Origin: Albugo candida
Lineage: Eukaryota; Oomycota; Peronosporomycetes; Albuginales; Albuginaceae
Direction of reading: 5' to 3'
NCBI GenBank assembly: GCA_905220665.1
Contig: CAJNAR010000144.1
Location: 372,001 to 436,000 of the forward strand
Length of the DNA: 64,000 nt
Within the stretch, counting starts at the first letter, position 1. The number at the start of each line of letters is the position of its first letter. The notes beneath the pieces were generated by a model, which worked only from the letters and a program-made list of their open reading frames with translations, had not been told where the DNA came from and did no database searches. Made by a program: the position numbers and the translations under genes. This document shows, one piece after another, positions 25,901 through 38,305 of this stretch.

Positions 25901-26841
25901 TTCGGAGCTGAGTAGATACTTCTCGTCAGATAGAGATTCATCATATTCGATAGCACACCTTGTAGAAATCGGCAATATAAACGGTAAGGTCTGTAAACAT
26001 GGCTCCAGGCTCTGAAGTGATATGTTTCAGGTTCAATCCCAATCGTCCGACTCCAAAATTTACTTCAATTTCACGGATAAAGTTATAGCCATAACCTGAT
26101 CGAAAACATTAAATTCAGTTGATACAGAAAATTGACTTGTAACGAGCCTGTCTTAACGGGGGGTCGGATCCATTGAGACTCTCCTGTTGGAGACACGAAA
26201 TATCTATGTCCTGCAAGAGTCCGACTCTCTCGCACACACCATCCGGGTGGCAGCACCAGTACTTCACCAGAAGGTAATATGGACGCATTTTCGCACTTTG
26301 TTCTAATCCAGCATCATACGACATTAAGACTCGTCCAGAAGGTGATTGATCAATGGTTCACGCACAGAATTTCAACTTGCTCGATGATTTCTTCGTCGCT
26401 GATTGTAGTAGAAGCATGTGCAATTTCATCGTTTGTAGCCGCTTCAGACGAAAATATCATAGCGTGGCGTTCTTCAACGGGTGATGAAATCCCAGACGAT
26501 ACGGAATTCGCTTTTGATGGCCGCACGTCGCCAGATTTGCATGTTAAACTTTGTGTTGTCTCGGTAGGTGACTCTGAGTGTGAATTTGGCTGTACAACGG
26601 ACGCTCGATCCCATAAAGCAGCATACTTTGTATTGATGACTGTGTTTGACCCATCGGATAATTTTCTCTTATAAATGTGGCCGTATTCTTGCTCGACATC
26701 TCGTGCTGTGAATCTCTCGAGAATGTTGTCACTCCGACTACGAGATCGCATATACTGACTCAAACTGACTATACTTGTGGACGATTCTTGGAATGTAAGT
26801 GGAGATTTCCAATCTACACGTTCATACTCGATAGTAGACAT
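22998..26841 (-). CDS. WW-PDZ-coiled-coil-PH scaffold protein
   Basis: ATG 26841, stop 22998, at least six exons. Domain order on the minus strand: Ser-rich N-terminus (26841-26370); a WW domain around 26270-26160 (LPPGWCVRESR..., RYFVSPTGESQWIRPP); a PDZ domain around 26085-25650 with the carboxylate-binding RLGLNL and the closing helix/strand TYAEVLETLNRAPRPVRIKF; a 275-residue coiled coil (25580-24755); a Ser-rich linker; and a PH domain around 23415-23080 (KKGNLMKHPRR, RWCEIDPSGVLKYY, the invariant Trp in MLDWVHAF). Such a protein would link proline-rich and C-terminal peptide partners to phosphoinositide membranes. Junctions 24755/24709 and 24310/24250 are phase 0 and clean; the exon joints around the WW and PDZ domains remain provisional. 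No orthologue name is assigned. Confidence 0.75.
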
Positions 26842-27389
26842 GAAGCAAAGCGGCGATCGAAGAATTCGAAACTCGCTCGATTGACTACTTCGTTCTTGGG
26901 TCAGCGTTTATGTGGTATACGGTACTCTGTAGGTGGAGCTTTCTTGGTATGTCGTTTGTTCTGGATAATAGCTCAATGTAAGTAATTGCTATACTTTACA
27001 TCTTGCGAAAAGGGAGCCTAATATGAAAGAATCAATTTGAGATGGCCTCCTAGACCTTTTCGCTTAAGGATTGGATCGTATAGCTGTTGTAAAGTGCCTG
27101 GCTAATGCGATAAAATATGCGTGGACGCAAGCTCCATAGCGCACAATATCTTTTCATAGAATGTGCGTTGGTTTAGATAGCGTAGTGGTGAATTAGAGTT
27201 AAAAATGTATTTTTGTAAGTGTACAGATGTGCGCTCCTTTTGATCAAATTGCCTTACGAGAGGAGAACACGCAAACACTTTTAAATATGTTGGTCGCCTC
27301 GCCACCTTCTCGCATAATCACAGCTTCGTTCGCGAAAGCATTAGATTGGTTCCTGTAACCTAACGCATGGTAGCTAACCATTAATTCTC
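26842..27389. promoter_or_regulatory. Divergent intergenic region, 548 bp
   Basis: This separates the starts of the WW-PDZ-PH gene and the HAUS5 gene and should contain both promoters. A short minus-strand open frame at 27102-27305 has no recognisable content and is not called. Confidence 0.4.
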
Positions 27390-29475
27390 ATGATGGAGCC
27401 AACAGCAAAGCCACGCGACTTTCTTGATTTTACACTTTTTCTTGAGAAACATCGCTACTTGCCTCAGGTTTCTTACATAACATTTGATTCAGCAGAGCGC
27501 TTAAACTATTCTTATAGGGAAGATTTTCTAGAGTCGGCGCAATGAAGGAACAAGATATGGAGAACTTGTTACGCGGTAAATTGCTTCCCATGTGGAGATG
27601 GGCGTTTGCAACTATTAAAAATGAGTCGGATACAAAGGTATGGCTACAATCTTTGGCGAGAAGTGTTTCTAACTGATTGTTCTCGAAAGCTTATTAAACG
27701 AAATATCGACGTCGCAAGGAAGCAGATACAGAGTTACCGAGGAGAACGTGATGCTGCTAGGAACGAACATCTTCGACTGGATGCTCGAAAAAAATATTCA
27801 AAGGATTGTTTGGATAAGGAAAATAGAAAGCAGCAGGAATTGTTGCAGAAGCTGACTGCATTAGAACAAGAGAAAACGCGAAAACTTCAAAAGGCTCAGG
27901 AGAAGAAGGAACAAGAAATATTGTGTCAGTCAAATGAAAATTGCCGGTTGACGTATTTGAATACCATAAGAGATCGATTATATGATTGTGGAAAGTGGCT
28001 GAGAAAGAGTTCTGACTCGCTTTTGGACCAGCCAGATAATTTACAGCTATATGATTATGGAGCAGATTCAGTACTGAAAAAAATTATGGCTTTGCGGGAA
28101 TCCGCTTTGAATGATTACGCAGCAGAGAATGGGAGTGTAAAGTTTACGATGATCGAGGTGAGGCAAGCTACATCAATTCACTGGTAATTGTGCTCCCACA
28201 ACACAATCACTGTAGGACTTTCGGTCAAGAGATTATAAAAGTGTATTGGATGCGCTAATGAAATTGGTGGCTGCTGACCGGATCGGTGATGAAAAATTGT
28301 GTCCTTCTGAGGGTACTGATAATGCTCAGCACTGCGCCAAAGAAATCATAACGATCTTGACAAGTGAGAAGACGATCCAACAAGTACAAGATCTTCTGTG
28401 TGACCTACGGAAAGAACATATATCCAATTATTTGCAGACTGAGAGGATCTACTCACAGGCAGATATGCTGTATGAGAAAATTCGGCTGGAGAATGAATCC
28501 GCGAGTAGTGATAATTACAAATTATCCCTTTATGCTTCTTCGGAAGCTGACGGCGCCGAAGTACCATCTCAAACCAGTGGCGATGCGTTGGACAGGCTGA
28601 GCCAGTTGGAGCTGCTTAAGAGTGTCACATCAGCAGTACTGCAGCGTACGAGAGAGCTGTACGATCAAATTGTTTTGCAAGTAGAAGGTATTCGTCAACG
28701 TAAATCAGATTTGGATCAGCAGATAGTAAAAGTGAGAACGTATCAACAAAGAGAGCGAGAAGCTGTATGTAGATTACAGTCCTATCATGCCGAGAATCAA
28801 GCTCTTCTCCACAGTATTCAGCAAACCCAACAAAAGAGTAGCGAATCTGTCTGTGAAGTTTTGATGACACTCTCCGACAAGGCAGCAGTTCATGGTCGAT
28901 TAACTCGCTATCGTGCACTCTTGCAGAAGGAATCGAGATATTTCTCCAGTGTCCATCTTTCGGAGCAGCAAATTGTTGTACTGAGAAGTAAAGAAAGCAC
29001 CAAAGTTTTTTTGCCGCGAAAAGCATTGTACATAACCCAAATACAAAATGAGTCAGAAACGGCAACGAAGCAATCACACGTCACACTACACGACGTGTTT
29101 CAATCACTTGGAGTTCCATATTTCGGAAATTGGATGCTTTTATTTGAATATCTTGAGAAAGCGAACATGAATTCTTCTTTGGTACAGGAATTACATTGGA
29201 TGCTGTCTCGGTTGGAAAATGAATTTATTTCGGATAAAACTTCTGGCCAGCAAGATGGCTCCCATCATGCGCGACAGATACTTGCTGAAGTATCCTCAAT
29301 CTGCCGTCACATGGAGAGTGTAACCACACCGGTACTTTTATCTTCCTTCCAAGTCGCAACAGCGACAGTAGATCAAGGCATTCCTGCTCTCCAAAACGCT
29401 ATAACAACATGGGCAACAGAGCCGGCGTGGAATGTCAATTTATCTATGGAAGATGGAAACGCAATCAGAAACTAG
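27390..29475 (+). CDS. HAUS5: HAUS augmin-like complex subunit 5 homologue
   Basis: Exons 27390-27467, 27518-27637, 27690-28157 and 28216-29475 give 641 residues with introns of 50-58 nt. The N-terminal region reads LLRGKLLPMWRWAFATIKNE with SDTKLIKRNI just after it. This corresponds to the HAUS5/AUG5 signature (an 'RG..P.W.F....V..E.T...I..NI' pattern) found in animal HAUS5 and plant AUG5. The rest is long coiled coil, as in the family. Augmin recruits gamma-tubulin complexes onto existing microtubules and amplifies spindle microtubules. The assignment rests on the N-terminal motif plus length and coiled-coil content. Two Met codons in a row (27390, 27393) leave the start ambiguous by one residue. 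Confidence 0.75.
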
Positions 29476-29614
29476 TACGATAACTCCCGCAAGAGTATTC
29501 TATAGTAGATTCCATCTGATCATTCACAGAACTAATTGAAAATGTAAATGTACGATTGCTTCTTGCAGCTCGCCTTCTACTCGCAAGAAACTGAACTAAT
29601 TCGTTATAACCGAT

Positions 29615-32073
29615 ATGCTCGCATTGAAATATCTTCAGCGCAATGAAAGTGGTAAGAGCTCTAATTCTTATAACTTCACCGCACGGGCTTTATAACTCAC
29701 TATCAATGACTGTGTTAGATTCCTCTTACAAATGTGGCCGAAGGAAATAGCTATTTCCTTCATTTTGCGGGCTATGATATCCTCATTGATTGCAAAATGC
29801 GATCAACATCATCGGCTTTTTTTCGAAATGCGCAGTCGATTCGATTGATTCTTCCGGCAATTCAGACAATAGCAATTAGAACTTTGGATTTCATGCTCAT
29901 TTCAGATGCATACAGTGTTCTTAATCTCGCTGTTTTGATGACGCACTTTGGATTTCAGGTTGGAGACAAATAGTTTGTGTATTATGGGCGGGTTTGTAAC
30001 GTGAGTGCAGGGAGATGTATACATGACGGAATTGACATTGAAAACGGGTCGTTTGATGGTTGATGAGATGCTGGATTTGATAGACACGGGAGTTGATGTT
30101 GCATTCATTCTTTCACAACCCATCGACGCTAATGGAAGCGATTTGAGCACTTTGAATCCATGCCAAGTAAGTCGAGATTCTCTGTATCGGATATCACGCA
30201 ATGATGTTGAGGATGCGTACAAAAAAGTACGACTAGTGGGATTCTGTGAGGTGAGGAATGCTGCTGAGAAGTCTTACTCGAGGCTAAGTTGTGGGTACAT
30301 CAAGGTGATCACTCTTCCTTATGGCTTACAAATCACAGCTTCAAGCTCTGGATTTAGTATGGGATCGTGCCTTTGGACCATCTGTAATGCGAACGAAAAG
30401 CTCACTTATATCCCTGCAGCTTCGGCCGATTTGAACTGTCATGCAAAGAAGATTGATGTTGCATCCATGGGGAGAACGGATACAATTCTTTTATCAGATT
30501 TGAGAGTCAATCGTGATCCATTGAGCACAACTGACAAGATGATGGAGAATTTGTTAAATAGCATCAGTCGGATACTAGATCAACGAGGGATAGCTTTGAT
30601 TTTGACAACTCTTTGCACCATCAACTTTGATTTGATTGAGACGATATATGCGCTGCTGTATCGTAAACAACAGAGTATACCAATCATTCATCTTTCATCG
30701 CGAGCTGAAGAATTCATGGAACTGACAAATGCTGGCGCCGATTGGATGTCTGAGAAGCGCATTGACAAGTTGCTTGCAGGAGAAGAACCATTTTTAATCA
30801 GGCACCTGAGAAAGAAAAGAATACTTTATCCTCTTCGTTTCGTCACTACGGAAGCATTGGCAGAGTTGAATGTTCGTCTTTTGCTTTTACGTGCGTATCG
30901 AAATTCTTTGCGTATCAGCATAGTTCGTAGAATGGAGGGGTTATTTTCGCAACACATGCTTCCCTGTATTCCGAAAATGGAGCCAGATTGTTGAGGAAAC
31001 TTGCACAACATGAACGGAATGCCCTACTCTTAATTGGTAAATATCCTCTTACTGGAGCCGTAGTCTAATTTGAGACACCATGTAGATCCATACGAAGATC
31101 ATAACAATGCAATATTTTCGGGCATGAAAATGGAGATCATCAGCTGTCCTTTCGACCCAAGATTAAATTGTGGTGACGCAAATCAATTGCTTGCTCGATG
31201 CTGCCCGGAATCGCTGATTGTACCAGAAGAGTATACATATGAAATTACAGCCAAAGATGATGACACGAGCAATAAAAACGTGAATGACAGCAGTAGCGAC
31301 ATCAACGAGCGAGAAAGCTCGCGATTCTCACGAGTTTTACCGCTTCGATTGCTATTGACCTCAATCAGTAGGCAAAAAAGCGAATTAGCGACATTTCAAA
31401 TGAAATTGTTGAATCCTATTACCATCGAGAAAAATATCAAGTTTGTGGATGGACTTCTCGATGCCCAAGTAAGACTATTGGCACTGTCTGATTTGCATTA
31501 ACGATTGTTGCTGTTTCAAGCTGGCAGCTCAAGTACCATTAACTGAAGTGGCTGGACGAGCAGTCGGATATTTGTGTGGAAGGCTTGAAGCTGAACGTGA
31601 CACATTTATCGTCAAATCTCCAGGGATCGCATCGTCTGGCGAGCATGTCGAAAAACTGCTTATTGGAGAGAAGCGAAAAGCAGACATTTGCTTATCACCG
31701 CAAGCTCATCCGTTGGAACACAATTTTGGTATCGATAAGATAACGTACGAAGACAGCTGCAGTATCATCCTCGGCACAGTTGATGAGGAAAAGTTGTCAA
31801 AAAGAATCACTGCTGTACGTGCTGTGTGTGTATGACGATGGAGATATTTTCTGAAGCTTCATTCTTTCACAGCGCGATCCATCGATTCAGATTTTTATTT
31901 CGGAGCTCGGACACGTCGATACTCCAGAAGTTTTGATGAATCTGCCAGGCTTAGACGCAAGAATCACATTTTGGAAGAACGAACATAAAACGTTGGTGGA
32001 AGCCGAGAGCGAACAAGTGCGCGAATTGCTGACATCATATATTTTGGCTCAATTATCGGTCTTAAAGCAGTAA
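29615..32073 (+). CDS. INTS9: Integrator complex subunit 9 homologue
   Basis: Multi-exon gene ending TAA 32071-32073. The metallo-beta-lactamase/beta-CASP core is readable: HFAGYDILIDC; LDFMLISDAYSVLNLAVLM, where active paralogues have HxHxDH, so metal ligands are absent as in INTS9; DVYMTELTLKTGRLMVDEM; SSGFSMGSCLWTI; beta-CASP HLSSRAEEFMELTNAGADWM; then IISCPFDPRLNCGDANQLL and a C-terminal IFISELGHVD... domain that pairs with INTS11. INTS9-INTS11 forms the cleavage module of Integrator, which processes snRNA and attenuates nascent RNA. The first exon (ATG 29615) is uncertain: the joint near 29650-29720 does not close cleanly in frame. It is followed 100 bp later by another MBL-fold RNase gene. 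Confidence 0.82.
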
Positions 32074-32173
32074 TGAAAAGTTGTAGCGCTCAGCCTCATG
32101 CTTTATAAGCATTCTGTCACATTTCCACCGCTATTACTCGTTGAAAAAAACGCCAATCACATGCGATCTTTGA

Positions 32174-33816
32174 ATGGCGACGATCGCTACAAGGAATACG
32201 ATGGCCACGAATGCACGCTTCTACACCTTCAAAGCATGCAATGAAGTAGGAATTGCTTGGTCTTATCGCAAACGACGAGTTGCTGCCGCTTTTCTTTCTT
32301 CTCGAGCATTTTCGGGTCGAAAAACGCAACATATGAAAGCCCGTACCTTGCAACTTGGAGCAATGCCATACAAAACATGCAATACACTCGATATACGATA
32401 CAACGCGAAAATGTATCCAGATGCGCACCCGGATATTCCCTTTACCGATTTTGAGATCTTATTCCTTGGAACGAGTGCAGGCTCACCATCTGTTCGACGA
32501 AATCCATCATCAATTTGTCTTCGACTCTCTCAGCATAACTGGATGTTTGATTGTGCAGAAGCTAGTCTACGACAGCTCATGAAAAGCACGATACGCGTGC
32601 CGATGACAAACAAGTTCTTTATCACCCATTTGCATGGCGATCATTTGTATGGCTTACCAGGGATACTTTGTACGCTGGATAACCATCATAACAACGGAAC
32701 ACCTGGAACGAATAATCGATGTGAAATCGCAGTGTATGGTCCAGTTGGGTTATACGCTTACCTGACGACTGCTTTGTCAACATCCCGTACGCGTCTGAAT
32801 AATTTACAGGTTACAGTGTATGAATTGGCTCTGAAGAAAATTCCTGAGCAGACTTCTGCATTTGAAAAGTACATGCGAAACATTCCCAAGCACCCAGTAC
32901 GCTCTCGTAGTAACAAGCAACAAGTATCGAAGAGTGATATCTCTCTGCTTAGGCGATACGTAAAGAGTTCATCTATGCGGATCATGAAAGTAAACCAGTA
33001 TGGAAGGTCTATGATGATGGCAATGTGCATGTGAAAGCTGGAATGTTAAAGCATACGATAGTCAGCTTCGGGTACTCTTTGACAGTATGTATCAACTAAT
33101 CAACTCAAACGAATGTGCTTTGCTCAGATATGTCATTGAAGAGTATCAACATCCGGGCAAACTGCGTGCCGATCTGGTGCTTCAACGAGGTTTGCCACCT
33201 GGGCCGTTGTACAAATCACTGAAAAATGGAAACAGCGTAAGACTACCCAATGGAGATGTGATAGAACCAAGTCAGGTGAGTCGCCAGTTGGCATGACATT
33301 TCTTTTCCCTTACTTCTGCCAGGTAGTTGGCCCTCCCGCACGGGGACGGAAGGTTGTGATTATGGGCGATACGACCCATTCTGAAGGAATTATCGATATT
33401 GCTCGAAATTGTGATGTAAGGAGCTCTGTACACGGGAAACATTGACTCGTCTAATACTGAAGTTGCCCCTTTATTGTATAGGTACTGGTTCATGAAGCAA
33501 CACTGAATCAAACGATGGTCGCAGAGGTATGCAGCAGTCGTAGATGCTTCAAGATGTATCATGATTCTTGTACTAGGCGACCCAAAGAGGGCACTCAACC
33601 GCACTTATGGCAGGACAGTGCGCTCGAAACGTCAATGCGACAATTCTTGTGCTTACACATTTCAGCCATCGTTTCCGGCATTGGAGCAAAGCTGACTTTG
33701 GCTCCATGACAACGCACGGCTTGGTACAAGAAGCGCAAGTATCGTTCAAACGGCGTGCTGTGATTGCTGCTACAGATTTTCTTCGTCTGATTGTGCCAAA
33801 ACACCCTCACAGATAG
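32174..33816 (+). CDS. ELAC1: tRNase Z, short (ELAC1-like) form
   Basis: ATG 32174, TGA/stop at 33816, with introns near 32900-32955 (56 nt), 33085, 33275, 33415 and 33525. A roughly 90-residue basic, Arg/Ser-rich N-terminal extension precedes the metallo-beta-lactamase fold and could be an organelle-targeting peptide. Family motifs in order: EILFLGTSAGSPSVRRN; the metal-binding HLHGDHLYGLPG (residues ~152-163); FGYSL; RGLPPGPLYKSLKNG; VVIMGDTTHS; LVHEATLN; HSTALMAGQCARNVNA and LTHFSHRF. tRNase Z cleaves the 3' trailer of tRNA precursors. All three metal-binding blocks are intact, so the enzyme should be active. The short length after the MBL core matches ELAC1 rather than the doubled ELAC2. 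Confidence 0.9.
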
Positions 33817-34137
33817 AGAGCACGAAACCCATAGATACATGTCAATGTCCATGCTTTCTGTAGAGACAGCTTTGGAGCTGTGTTGGATGAATCAAGAAAT
33901 TGTTCACATTACAGCTGAAACAGCGGCGTCATTTCTCGATATTCTTAATTCTTTGCCTACTGGTTTCATCCTTCGTTGAGCTTGCGGTCGTTTCCATCGT
34001 CATTTCAGACAGCTCAGCAGCTATTATAAGCTCGATAGCAAACTGCTCCATCATATGCATTTGTACCAAGCTTGTGTATTTCAAATGCATCCTGTGTTGG
34101 TATTCGACTGATCCAATGCTTGCGAGATATATTCTAA
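33817..34137. other. Convergent intergenic gap, 321 bp
   Basis: This lies between the 3' ends of the tRNase Z and tepsin genes. Nothing recognised. Confidence 0.4.
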
Positions 34138-36247
34138 TCAGATTAGTCCAACAGGAGACGACATTTTCTGCGGTGGCAATTCCAAGTCGATCAGTTGTGG
34201 CTCTACCGACGATTTATGTGCAGTACTCATCGAATGATCAGTGTCCTTACTAGACACGCCGAGTAGAGCAAAAATTCGGAACGCTTTTGCAACAATAAGA
34301 GCCTTCTTGTCATGCTTGAGCTGGATGTACCATCAAAGTGCTGTTGTTAGCGAAAACTCTCTATTGTGCAAGAATTGGATTACCTCAAGTAATGTTGAAG
34401 CATGTTGCTGGAAATACGCAGTATAAGCAGCACATCCGGGAGCATCCAATAACGCCAGCACGACAAATAGAGATTTCAGACGAACCTCCAGAAGCGGTCA
34501 GCGAGAATATAGAAAAGATCAATTCAAATCTCATACCTGCCACACGGGATCGCTGCATTTTTCTAGTAAAATAGAAGCAATCGTACCGACATTTAAATTT
34601 CGAGCCAAAGTGATAAATCGTTTGACCTCAGATGCAGGAGGTGCACGAGCTATACCGCCTGAGGTACACAGTTTGTCGATCAAACCTCGTTCATAACTAC
34701 TACAAAACGTGTAAGATCGAAATGACGCACGAGCTGGATTCAGATTGTGTATACCTTTGTGCGTCAGTATCATCGTCATAGGTCACCTTTGGAATCAAAA
34801 CATCGCAGTCCACAGGGGCACTACCAAGAACATCGTTATCCGCTAAGGAACATGCCATTGACTTTTCTAAATTGCGACAATCCCATCTCTCTTTAGCTTC
34901 CAAGCTCATTTTTACGAAGCTCTCCATGGTTTTGCTCAGTTTAGATGTGTTCTCATTGTATACGGATACATTTGACTTATTTTCTATCCCGTTGATACTT
35001 TGCGATTGCCACCATCCATTATGTGTGGGGTTTCTAGTACCAACTTCCACTCCATTGGAAAGTGAAGAATGCTTAGCACCGACTGGTCTATTGTTTGGCT
35101 CAGTAAGGCTCCCGGAGACAGTATAATTTGGTGTGACCGAACTACAAGGTCTTGCAAATCCAGGTTGAACGCCGGTTAGCAGCATTGGGGCATTATCATG
35201 CGCTAGCTTGCAAGGAGAGGTAGTATCTCTCATCGCTGAACTTGATACTTTCCGAAAACCAGCACAGCTCCATACTCCTCTCGTCGCTGATGAAGCCTCA
35301 ATTTGTGCCAAAGAGCTTTCTTGATGAATGGATGATGTCTTCAACGCAGTCCGCTTTGGTGGTTGTCGGTCGTCATCGTTCATGTACGCAGAATAGCCCT
35401 GACACGAAGTATCATACTTGTAAGTGCCATTCAATGCAGTTGACGCATTCATTGCGAGTGTATTCGCCTGGAATGTATGATCGTATTTGTTTGAGACTTG
35501 TGAAATCGCAGGAAAGGATTTTCTGCCATAAATTGACGGTGGTGAATCAATTGCTCTTGTTTCTCCAGAACTCCCATCAGATACTGGAGATAACGTAGTT
35601 GACCGCGGACTTAACGACACGGAGGAAATTGGAGAGTTGGATCGACGAATTGGGTCGGGATTAATAATTTCCTAAGGTCAAGAATTAGTATTTGTGAGAA
35701 TTTTCATGCTCAAAGACCAAAAAAGTACCGCGGCCAAAACTCGAAGTCGGAGATATTTCTTTTCGTCGTACATGCTGCTAGCTATCGATTGCGTGTCTAC
35801 AAGACAAGGAATGTGCAATTATTGCATTCAAGGCCTTTTCCCAGTGGATGATTGCATACCTAAATACTTTTCAATCTCATAATGACTTTGATAAATTCTG
35901 CTGACGAAGACTTGATGCCCCTCATGCATACAATACTAAAAGTAGATCACTTATTTCTTACGAATGTGAAAGCCAAATTAGATATAACGCACATGTATCG
36001 CTTCCATTGCCTTCAATTTCACATTCAGATTTGATTTTGCTAGCCGTTCAAGCAAGTACTCGGCAATCCTCTCTGCGTCCCGACAACTCGCATGTGTTCG
36101 TTCTATGGGAATATCATTTGAGGTTTTGTGTTAACGCTCGAGTCAGTGCGCTTTCTATTGATTCGTACGTCCTATTTGCTCTAATAAATAGTTTGGAGCT
36201 GTACTATCATGGATGCTTGTCGCCTCAACCAGTAAGTGTCGTAACAT
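34138..36247 (-). CDS. TEPSIN: AP-4 accessory protein tepsin homologue (tENTH + tVHS-like)
   Basis: Read on the minus strand from ATG 36247-36245 to TGA 34140-34138 with introns of roughly 45-65 nt. The first exons give an ENTH-type bundle: LLVEATSIHDSTAPNYLLEQ (compare the tepsin 'ATSDDD.P.PGYLFEEI' pattern), EYLLERLAKSNLNVKLKAME, HYCMHEGHQVFVSRIY, and YLRLRVLAA. A Ser/Asn-rich linker follows (35640-34900). The C-terminal exons form a second bundle, like the tVHS domain: ERGLIDKLCTSGGIARAPPA, VKRFITLARNLN, SDPVWQVRLKSL, HDKKALIVAKAFRIFALLGV. The pairing of both bundles in one protein is characteristic of tepsin, the AP-4 coat accessory at the trans-Golgi network. The AP-4-binding tail motif was not identified. 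A further 5' exon cannot be excluded. Confidence 0.75.
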
Positions 36248-37334
36248 CTCCTACAGACTTTCAGAAATGATGAGTATTACATCACGTTCTGTGAATCGGT
36301 CTATCAGGTTTCAGTTGGGTACAGCGTAAAGAAAGTACATAAACGTCATATTGGAAGATCATTTTGCGCTCCGAGGCTTTTACATGTGTTTAGGACCTCA
36401 TGATCAGTTTCATTGGAGGAAAGCTGACTATAAAGACATCAGTCTACCTTCTCTTTCAGTCATATGAAAGGCACCTTGGATGAGCCTTGACGAAAGGATA
36501 TTTTTCGCACATTCGACCCTGATCCCTACTTCCACCGCTTCGAATTGACCGATTAGAACACGTCATCACCAAAGTTTTACTTCCTCTCATAAATGACTTT
36601 GTCCAAATCACGCGCACGCTTCTGCTGACTTTGTTTGTTTCTCAGTGTAAGATACGAGCATTTTCATCCTCGAATTTCGCTTGAGACAATGCTTGACAAC
36701 ATAAGAGGCTGTAACTTTGTGTGTAACAAAGCTGCGCACATTTAGCAATTGCCGGATCTAGGGCGCTGCCGTATCCAGCCACAGCTGGCCGTCAGCAGCC
36801 ACAATGGATGATCATATCCTAGCGTGTTCGAACTTGTAACTAGAAGTGGATACCTGCAAATTATCCGGTGAGCCTCTGAAATCTCTTCGTATAAGCGCTG
36901 CACCTTGACTTTTCTATCATGCACTTGACATGCCAACCTTCTACATTTACTTCTACATCGATCATTCGACTGACCAAAAATTATCTACTTTCTTCATTTA
37001 AAAAATAAGAATGTAAATTTGTGATCAGGCAATCCAGGATCGAGAGTATCTGAGAAAGCTTGAACCAGCCATAGTATGGTGCAGAAAACATCTCAAGAGA
37101 CAAGCCGTCTAGTAAATCAATCGGGACTCGTTCTCGATCAAACAAGTGCACGCTAATAGAAAAATCTGCGGAGCTGAACGCTGTTTATATCTTTCTATTG
37201 GTGTCTATACGCTCATCAAAAAATGATAATCGGAGTTCTGAATTGCTAACGCGTAGCTTTCAGCATAAGTAATACCTCAAACACAAAATTCTATCTTAAG
37301 AGTTTGTCTCGACCCCTTCAAAAACTAGTCGGTC
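36248..37334. other. 1.1-kb interval without a confident gene
   Basis: Minus-strand stretches here look partly coding with plausible splice sites: one at about 37240-36990 (LRLSFFDER joined to FSISVHLFDRERVPIDLLD by a ~45-nt intron) and one near 36770-36610 (ending with ALSQAKFEDENARILH). No complete frame with a start codon could be assembled, because the plus-strand gene begins at 37335. A small undetected minus-strand gene or a decayed one are both possible. Confidence 0.35.
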
Positions 37335-38262
37335 ATGTTTGACATCTCGCTACTCAAAGAACCACTAGAAGAGGCTATCGAGGAAATGCTTCGTGCAGCT
37401 GATCGGTCCATTAGCTGGCACATTCCTGATCGAAACGACCCTGCTTTGAAGCATCAAGGCGAAGGTTCACGTCGGCTGTATCAGCAACTGCCCGGCCTGT
37501 ATGAGTCAGCAATTACGGAACTCTCAGACAATGTTGATTTATCAGACGATCCTGCATCGACGGGTCGATTTCGCCTTCTGTTGCACGAAGATAACACATT
37601 TGAGTACACTTGGAAGTTACTTCGAAGTGGAAAGGCTCTGATGAAATATAACCTCCAAATCACCGGAGACTGGTCCAAAGCAGTGATGAATCGAGATCTT
37701 TTAGGAAATGAGGATCAACATCTGTCTCTGAAGGCGAGGAAGCTGAGATTCAAGCGCTCTTCGGATTATGGTCAGTGATGGGCTCCTTCGTACTCAATCT
37801 CATTGTTCCGCATAGACAAAGAGAATAAATCGTGGAATATCACGTTGAAATCTTTGACACGAAATGGCTCGGATTGGGTATCTACTGCCGAGGTCGAAAA
37901 AGAAAATTGCGTTCCTGCATTCATTTTCAGCTTTTTGTATAAAGAAAATGGGTCACTGCACAGCTTCGGGTCAGCATCACCGCATCAATTTCTATCCAAC
38001 TCATCTTCTTGCAGAGTTTTGGCCGGACTGACAAAACGATTAGGAAACAAGCTGGGTTCGCCTCTTGATGTAATGACCGATCAATGGCTACCCAAAAAAT
38101 CAGTTGTACTAATACTGACGCGAAGAATTGGAGGAAGCCCCGTCCGTGAATTCAATCCGTATCGATGGTACGTACGTCCTGTAATTGCTAGCAAATTCCG
38201 TCACATATCGCCATACTTGTAGTCTCGCCGAAACTCTCAAGAAATTGGCAACTGAGAGCTGA
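37335..38262 (+). CDS. Hypothetical protein
   Basis: ATG 37335; exons end near 37772 and resume after a ~46-nt intron (donor within GATTATG|gtcagt); a last 55-nt intron near 38167-38221 leads to TGA 38260-38262. About 275 residues. The N-terminus is helical and acidic (LLKEPLEEAIEEML); the middle has alternating hydrophobic strands (FEYTWKLLRSGKALMKYNLQ, SWNITLKSL). No family is recognised and no signal peptide or TM segment is present. It lies 43 bp upstream of the next plus-strand gene, the tightest tandem spacing in the window, so shared transcription is possible. Confidence 0.6.
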
Positions 38263-38305
38263 TTGTGAGTACAGTGTGGCTTTTATTATAGGATTTTTTA
38301 TAATA

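Noticed and set aside
26020..26060. A B-box-like string (GGTTCAATCCC) suggesting a tRNA gene
   Set aside because: It lies inside the PDZ-coding exon on the other strand (RLGLNL codons), and no matching acceptor stem or A-box was found.
30005..30994. Active beta-CASP nuclease (INTS11/CPSF73)
   Set aside because: The HxHxDH metal motif is absent where the fold requires it, so INTS9 fits better.
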